A stretch of 10,714 nt of DNA, from positions 1 through 10,714 of the forward strand of contig DYAA01000005.1 of NCBI GenBank assembly GCA_019419405.1. Reading direction: 5' to 3'. The DNA is from Collinsella sp. (GTDB taxonomy: Bacteria; Actinomycetota; Coriobacteriia; Coriobacteriales; Coriobacteriaceae). Shown piece after piece: positions 6,747-10,714 of the stretch (positions are counted from its first letter, which is position 1; each line of letters starts with the position of its first letter). The notes beneath the pieces were generated by a model. That model was given only the letters and a program-made list of their open reading frames with translations, was not told the origin of the DNA and ran no database searches. A program made the position numbers and the translations under genes.

Positions 6747-6808
6747 TGTTGATTGGGGACAGACTTAAATGAGCGTTTTCACGCATTTAAGTCTGTCCCC
6801 AATCAACA
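6747..6808. repeat. Perfect long hairpin repeat, REP/MITE-like
   Basis: Two perfectly complementary 25-base arms (6747-6771 and 6784-6808) flank a 12-base loop, AGCGTTTTCACG. The arm core is ATTGGGGACAGACTTAAATG. It starts a few bases after the ftsH terminator and ends about 30 bases before the next gene's -10 candidate. It encodes nothing and lacks a T-run of its own, so it is not needed as a terminator. The size, perfect arms and position between genes suggest a dispersed palindromic element; no second copy is in this window and no transposase is present. Confidence 0.7.
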
Positions 6809-6837
6809 TTGCTGCGGCACTTTGCTCGGCTAAAGCG

Positions 6838-6843
6838 TACAAT
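6838..6843 (+). promoter_or_regulatory. Candidate -10 box for the aminotransferase gene
   Basis: TACAAT in the context AAGCGTACAATAGCG lies 24 bases before the start at 6868, followed by the ribosome binding site AAAGGGG at 6856-6862. The GCGTACAAT string recurs upstream of the PHP gene at 8172-8180. No clear -35 hexamer is present at the standard spacing. Confidence 0.55.
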
Positions 6844-6867
6844 AGCGCCTATGCGAAAGGGGAACAG

Positions 6868-8058
6868 ATGATCAACGAAACGATGTATGCTCGCGGTGCG
6901 GAAAGCTCCATCATCCGCGAGATCTTTAGCTATGGTCTTGAGCGCAAGGCACAGATCGGTGCGGAGAACGTATTCGATTTTTCGCTGGGCAACCCGAGTG
7001 TTCCGGCGCCGGCTGCCGTGGCGGAGTCCATTAAGAAGGCCTTGGGGCTGCCGAGTGACCAGTTGCACGGCTACACCCCCGCTCCGGGCCTGCCGCAATG
7101 TCGAGCAGCCGTCGCCGAATCGCTCAACCGCCGCTTTGGAACGAACTATGAGGGTAAGGACGTCTTTATGACGGTGGGTGCCGCGGCTTCGCTCACCTGT
7201 ACGCTCAACGCCGTTACGAACCCGGGCGACGAGGTTATCGTCATTGCGCCGTATTTTCCGGAGTATCGCGTCTGGATCGAGAAGGCTGGCTGCACGTGTG
7301 TCGAGGCGCTTGCTAACGAGGACACATTCCAGCTGAGCGTGGATAACGTGCTCAAGGCGATTACCGACAAGACAGCTGCCGTCATTATCGACTCACCGAA
7401 TAACCCGACGGGCGCCGTGTATACGCGCGATACCCTGACGCGACTGGCCAATGTTTTACGCGAGGTCAACGCCAAGCGCGATCCCGAGAATCCGATTATG
7501 CTTATCTCGGATGAGCCGTATCGCGAGATTGTGTATGGCGCCGAAGTGCCCTGGGTGCCTTCGATCTATGAGCACACCATCGTGTGCTATTCGTATTCCA
7601 AGTCCCTTTCGCTACCGGGTGAACGTGTGGGCTGGATTTTGGTCCCCAATACCAATCCGCAGGCTGCTCGCCTTATGCCGGCCGTCGCCGGTGCCGCCCG
7701 CACGCTGGGCTTCGTGTGCGCACCGGCCCTCTTCCAGCGTGTGATCATCGACTGCATTGATGAACCGAGCGATGTCGAGGCCTATGCACGCAACCGCACC
7801 GCGCTTACCGATGCACTGGCGGAGTATGGCTACACCTATGTTGAGCCGGATGGTGCATTCTACCTGTGGGTGAAGGCGCTGGAGCCCGATGCGAACGCCT
7901 TCTGCGAGCGCGCGAAGAAGTATGAGCTGCTCGCGGTGCCTTCGGATAGCTTTGGCATGCCGGGCTGGTTCCGCCTTGGCTACTGTGTGAGCTACGAGAC
8001 CATCGTCAATTCGTTGCCTGCCTGGAAGCAACTGGCCGACGAATATCGTCGAAAGTAA
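6868..8058 (+). CDS. Pyridoxal-phosphate-dependent aminotransferase, class I/II
   Basis: The 396-residue product is a fold type I PLP enzyme that transfers amino groups between an amino acid and a 2-oxoacid. Signatures include FSLGNPSVPAP, HGYTPAPGLPQCR, the cofactor loop VGAAASLTCT, SPNNPTG with N179, SDEPYREIVYG with D215, and SYSKSLSLPGERVGW with K245 as the likely PLP-binding lysine; the substrate-carboxylate arginine is probably in WFRLGYC. The N-terminus MINETMYARGAESSIIREIF resembles aspartate-aminotransferase-like proteins of Firmicutes and Coriobacteria, but the amino-acid substrate cannot be fixed from sequence. The start at 6868 has AAAGGGG five bases upstream; an in-frame ATG at 6769 lies inside the hairpin repeat and before the promoter, so it is rejected. 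The gene appears to be transcribed alone. Confidence 0.93.
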   Translation: MINETMYARGAESSIIREIFSYGLERKAQIGAENVFDFSLGNPSVPAPAAVAESIKKALGLPSDQLHGYTPAPGLPQCRAAVAESLNRRFGTNYEGKDVFMTVGAAASLTCTLNAVTNPGDEVIVIAPYFPEYRVWIEKAGCTCVEALANEDTFQLSVDNVLKAITDKTAAVIIDSPNNPTGAVYTRDTLTRLANVLREVNAKRDPENPIMLISDEPYREIVYGAEVPWVPSIYEHTIVCYSYSKSLSLPGERVGWILVPNTNPQAARLMPAVAGAARTLGFVCAPALFQRVIIDCIDEPSDVEAYARNRTALTDALAEYGYTYVEPDGAFYLWVKALEPDANAFCERAKKYELLAVPSDSFGMPGWFRLGYCVSYETIVNSLPAWKQLADEYRRK

Positions 8059-8074
8059 AGCGCTCTGCTTGCAA

Positions 8075-8090
8075 TGTTTTACGTGAAACG
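8075..8090. other. parS-like ParB binding site candidate
   Basis: TGTTTTACGTGAAACG matches the widely conserved parS sequence TGTTTCACGTGAAACA at 14 of 16 positions; the changes are C to T at position 6 and A to G at position 16. It is intergenic, 16 bases after the aminotransferase stop. parS sites are bound by ParB and usually cluster near the replication origin. With two mismatches, one in the central half-site, and an overlap with a terminator stem, it may be a weak site or chance. Confidence 0.35.
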
Positions 8091-8120
8091 GGGTTTGGTG
8101 CTAAGCCAGGCCCCGTTGTT
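8087..8120 (+). terminator. Terminator of the aminotransferase gene
   Basis: AACGGGG plus TTTGG (8087-8098) pairs with CCAGG plus CCCCGTT (8106-8117), a 12-pair stem with two G-U pairs, around a TGCTAAG loop. The T tail is short (GTTTATG), so termination may be partial. It lies 28 bases beyond the stop codon. Confidence 0.65.
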
Positions 8121-8150
8121 TATGCCGTTGTGTGATTGGGATGAAGCAGT

Positions 8151-8180
8151 TTTACGACTGCCGAAAGCTATGCGTACAAT
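8151..8180 (+). promoter_or_regulatory. Promoter of the PHP-domain gene
   Basis: TTTACG (8151-8156) and TACAAT (8175-8180) are separated by 18 bases, giving the best paired -35/-10 in the window. The -10 box is 37 bases before the start codon at 8218. The existence of a good promoter and ribosome binding site suggests that the gene was recently functional despite its frameshift. Confidence 0.6.
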
Positions 8181-8217
8181 GAATATACGCGACGGCCATA
8201 CTGGACAAGGAGACCCG

Positions 8218-9038
8218 ATGCCCTACCTTCTTTCTTGTGATATTCATACTCATACGATGTTCTCTGCGCATGCGTACTCAACCATCGAGGAGAACATCTA
8301 TTGGGCGGCAGAGCGCGGCCTTCAGGTGCTCGGTTCAGCCGATCATTTAAGCTCGATGGTTACGCCTTGTCCCAATGACCTGCGCAGTTCCAATTCTTTA
8401 TTAACCAGGATATCTGGCCGCGCATTTGGAGCGGCGTGCTGGTGCTTCGCGGCGCCGAGGCCGATATCGTTTCGCTGGACGGCAGCTTGTTTGGCGAGGA
8501 CATTCCCGTTTCGCTCGATATCGCCGGCGATTCGTATAGTCGTGAGCATTCGCTGTTCGATTTGGTGACGCGTAATTTGGATTATTTGGTGGCAAGCGTG
8601 CATAACCCGCAGCTCGCTGAAGGCGCGACGCTCGCCCAGACGACCGAGATGTACATCAATGCCCTGGAGCACCCCAAGGTGTTCATGCTTGGGCATACGG
8701 GTCGTACGGGCGTGCCGTTCGATATCGATGAGGTGCTGTTGGCGGCCAAGGCCAAGCACAAGATCATCGAGATCAACAACCATAGTCTTGAGCATGGCAC
8801 GGATGCCGAGCATTGGAACGTGTGTCGCAAGATTGCCGAGCGCTGCGCCGAGCTGGGCGTGGGGATCGGTGTCTCGACCGACGCACACATTGGTATGGCC
8901 ATTGGCAAGCTCGACCAGGCGCGCAAGATGCTCGACGAGATTCACTTCCCGTTGGATTTGATCGTGACGCGCGATCGCGAGACGCTGCTGCGCGAGATGG
9001 CGGCAGCCGGCGTGTGCGACCTGCGCAAGGGGATGTAG
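8218..9038 (+). pseudogene. PHP-domain phosphoesterase (YcdX-like), frameshifted
   Basis: Two reading frames together encode one PHP-domain metal-dependent phosphoesterase of about 273 residues, similar in plan to E. coli YcdX. The first frame runs from ATG 8218 (AAGGAG five bases upstream) with CDIHTHTMFSAHAYST, the metal-binding HxH motif, and SADH, to NDLR at 8385. The second frame resumes at QFQFFINQDIWPRIWSGVLV (8385 onward), then LRGAEADIVSLDG, NLDYLVASVHNP, FMLGHTGR, IIEINNHSLEHG and VSTDAHIGM, ending at 9038. A single missing C in CGC(C)AG near 8385 would restore the frame. No slippery heptamer is visible, so programmed shifting is unlikely; the cause is a real mutation or a sequencing error. 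If left uncorrected, the first frame runs to 8568 with unrelated residues. The second part alone could start at ATG 8436 but would lack the N-terminal metal ligands. Confidence 0.85.
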
Positions 9039-9058
9039 CGGAGTTCATAAACCAAGCG

Positions 9059-9090
9059 AAGGGGGCAGTCCAGACGGGCCGCCCCCTTTC
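9059..9090 (+). terminator. Terminator between PHP gene and rlmD
   Basis: AAGGGGGC (9059-9066) pairs with GCCCCCTT (9081-9088), and after one A-C mismatch GTCC pairs with GGGC (one G-U) around an AGAC loop. TTTC and TTGT follow. It lies 20 bases after the PHP stop and 13 bases before the convergent rlmD stop, so it may serve both directions. Confidence 0.85.
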
Positions 9091-9103
9091 TTGTGCCGGT
9101 GGA

Positions 9104-10552
9104 TTAGCGGCGCTCGAGGACCGCGACGGTCTCGGTGTGGTCGGTATGAGGGAACATGTCGACCGGCGTGATCTTGAGCAGGCGATAACCTCCGTCGAGG
9201 AGCTGGTGTAGGTCGCGCTCTTGGGTGACGGGGTTGCAGCTGATATAGGTGATGCGGCGCGGCTTAAGTGCGCAGGCGGCTTCGAGGAACTCGGGTGTGG
9301 AGCCGGCGCGCGGCGGGTCGATGGAGAGAACGTCAACGCGCTCGTTGTTATCGGCAGCGTCCAGGATGTAATCGGTGGCGTCGTCGGCCATAAACCAAGC
9401 GCTGCGGGTGAGGCCGTTGAGCTCGGCATTGCGGCGTGCGTCGGCAATGCCCGCCGGGTTGCGCTCCACACCGAGCAGCATGATTCCGATACCCTTGTTC
9501 TGGGCTTCTTTAGCTGCGCAAAGACCGATGGTGCCGCTGCCGCAGTAGGCATCCATAAGCACATCGTCCTGGCGCAGATCCATGCCATCGATAGCGAGCT
9601 GGTAGAGCAGCTCGGTCTGCTGCGGGTTGGTCTGGTAGAACGCGGTAGGGGAGATATCGAATTCGCAACCGAGCAGCTGGTCGCGCATGCACTCGGCGCC
9701 ATAGACGATGCGAGTCTCCTCACCCAAGATGGCGTTACCGGGGCGTCCGTTGATGTTTTGGGCAACGGTGACGATATGCGGATCGAGTGCGGCGACAGCC
9801 TCAAAGAACTCCTGCGCATGCGGCAAGTCGCGCTGAGCGGTCACGAGGGTGACCATAATCTGGTCGGTACGCCAACCGCAGCGGACGACGGCATAGCGGA
9901 GCAAGCCCAGATGCTTGTCCTCGTTAAAGGCGGGAATGTGCAGGCGCTCAGCTTCACGCGCGATGCCGTTAAGAATCTGTCGGGCGCCCGGTACCTCGAC
10001 GGGGCATTCGGGCACGGCAACGATTCTGTGCGAACCGCGCTCAAAGAAGCCGCAGCGGACAGCGCCCTCCTTACCGGGAGCAAAGGGAGTGGCAGCCTTA
10101 TGACGAAAACCACGCGGCGCAGGATACTTGCCCGGGTCGCCCAAGGTGACGCCCATACCGCGAATGGGGTCGACGCTAATACCCTCGCGCTCGCAAAGAG
10201 CAGCAAAAAGCTCCTCCATAGCAGCCTGCTTAGCTGCCAACTGCTTTTTATAAGGACGATTGAGCGCCGTGCACCCACCGCAAGCTTTCATGATCGAACA
10301 GGGAGACTTGGGGTCCACAACCTTACGCGCAGACGAAACCGGATCTTTATGCGAGCGCTTGGAGCGAGTCTGAGATGCCTTATCCTCGCTCCGACGAGAA
10401 CTGGGGCGCTTGGCCTTAGCCTTGCCCTTGGCCGACTTACCCTTCGCATCCTGAGACGACTTGGATTTCGTAGAAGATTTTTTCTCCTCCGACCCCTCAG
10501 CCGCCTCGATAAAAGCACGACGAGCCTTACGCTCCGCACGAGATTCTGCCAT
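9104..10552 (-). CDS. rlmD: 23S rRNA (uracil-C5)-methyltransferase, RlmD family
   Basis: The 482-residue protein belongs to the RlmD/TrmA family, which uses SAM to make 5-methyluridine in RNA; the RlmD group modifies U1939 of 23S rRNA. An iron-sulfur cluster site is visible as C85-x5-C91-x2-C94 plus C183 in PECPVEVP. Next come FYQTNPQQTELLY (305-317), the SAM motif DAYCGSGTIGL (334-344), DPPRAG (412-417), the catalytic cysteine C439 in YISCNPVTQERDL and E474 in HTETVAVLERR. The first 80 residues are a Lys/Arg/Ser/Ala-rich tail, where many relatives carry a TRAM RNA-binding domain, which I do not see. The start at 10552 has GGAG seven bases upstream. The target base is inferred: dual U747/U1939 enzymes (RlmCD) of Gram-positives look alike. 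It converges on the PHP gene and is preceded by a TACAAT box. Confidence 0.92.
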   Translation of the reverse strand: MAESRAERKARRAFIEAAEGSEEKKSSTKSKSSQDAKGKSAKGKAKAKRPSSRRSEDKASQTRSKRSHKDPVSSARKVVDPKSPCSIMKACGGCTALNRPYKKQLAAKQAAMEELFAALCEREGISVDPIRGMGVTLGDPGKYPAPRGFRHKAATPFAPGKEGAVRCGFFERGSHRIVAVPECPVEVPGARQILNGIAREAERLHIPAFNEDKHLGLLRYAVVRCGWRTDQIMVTLVTAQRDLPHAQEFFEAVAALDPHIVTVAQNINGRPGNAILGEETRIVYGAECMRDQLLGCEFDISPTAFYQTNPQQTELLYQLAIDGMDLRQDDVLMDAYCGSGTIGLCAAKEAQNKGIGIMLLGVERNPAGIADARRNAELNGLTRSAWFMADDATDYILDAADNNERVDVLSIDPPRAGSTPEFLEAACALKPRRITYISCNPVTQERDLHQLLDGGYRLLKITPVDMFPHTDHTETVAVLERR

Positions 10553-10593
10553 GAATTAACTCCACTATTAAAGAAAAAGAAAAGTCCGAAGCA

Positions 10594-10599
10594 ATTGTA
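10594..10599 (-). promoter_or_regulatory. Candidate -10 box for rlmD
   Basis: TACAAT on the minus strand (context GCACGGTACAATTGC) lies 41 bases before the rlmD start. It shares the hexamer with four other upstream regions in the window. No good -35 hexamer is seen. The remaining bases to the window end hold only a small GC-rich hairpin, GCCCG-GCG-CGGGC at 10666-10678, with no T-run. Confidence 0.5.
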
Positions 10600-10714
10600 C
10601 CGTGCCAAGCTAGTGGACGATATGCAAGCGGCCATTTCATGTCAGCGATAAGTCCAACGACGTTTGCCCGGCGCGGGCGGGGAGCGGCGCGGAATTAAGT
10701 TTCCTGCTCTACAG

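Noticed and set aside
6769..6867. Longer start for the aminotransferase
   Set aside because: The extension is encoded by one arm of the hairpin repeat and lies before the promoter and ribosome binding site.
8380..8405. Programmed -1 frameshift in the PHP gene
   Set aside because: No X XXY YYZ slippery heptamer in the right phase and no obvious downstream pseudoknot; a missing base explains the split more simply.
9221..10651. Rightward open frame of 476 codons opposite rlmD
   Set aside because: Antisense to an intact RlmD with all catalytic motifs; no ribosome binding site or domain supports it.
1..10714. CRISPR arrays, tRNA genes, transposases or phage genes
   Set aside because: No spaced direct repeats, cloverleaf with CCA-side features, or mobile-element proteins could be found by eye in either strand.

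Overview
This window looks like a chromosomal housekeeping segment from a member of the Actinomycetota, most likely class Coriobacteriia and perhaps Collinsella. That placement is an inference from the GC-rich coding style, the form of the 5S rRNA 3' end and the protein sequences; no search was run. The window opens inside the 3' half of a 5S rRNA, so a ribosomal RNA operon lies just upstream, and its intrinsic terminator follows at about 99-130.

Region 130-930 is visibly more AT-rich than the rest. It holds a leftward gene for an unrecognised protein with a C-terminal membrane anchor (195-662) and the long upstream region of a rightward small heat-shock protein gene (938-1369). A strong hairpin separates that gene from a convergent, leftward YycJ/WalJ-type metallo-beta-lactamase-fold gene (1453-2262).

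From 2311 to 6697 lies the cluster tilS - hpt - ftsH, an order also found in many other Gram-positive bacteria: tRNA-Ile lysidine synthetase, hypoxanthine/guanine phosphoribosyltransferase and the membrane AAA+ protease FtsH. hpt has its own promoter-like sequence with a large palindrome, and ftsH starts one base after the hpt stop, so those two are probably co-transcribed. A terminator and then a 62-base perfect hairpin repeat follow ftsH.

A class I/II aminotransferase gene (6868-8058) comes next, ending in a hairpin that overlaps a sequence resembling the ParB-binding site parS. A PHP-domain (YcdX-like) phosphoesterase gene follows (8218-9038); it carries an apparent single-base frameshift near 8385. 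Finally, a leftward RlmD-type 23S rRNA uracil methyltransferase gene (9104-10552) converges on it. Bases 10600-10714 upstream of rlmD show no gene that can be supported.

The genes are mostly unrelated core functions (translation fidelity, purine salvage, proteostasis, amino-acid metabolism). No novel multi-gene system is evident. The points most worth a second look are non-coding: a possible RNA thermometer before the heat-shock gene, the hpt operator-like palindrome, the 62-base hairpin repeat and the parS-like site, plus the PHP frameshift.
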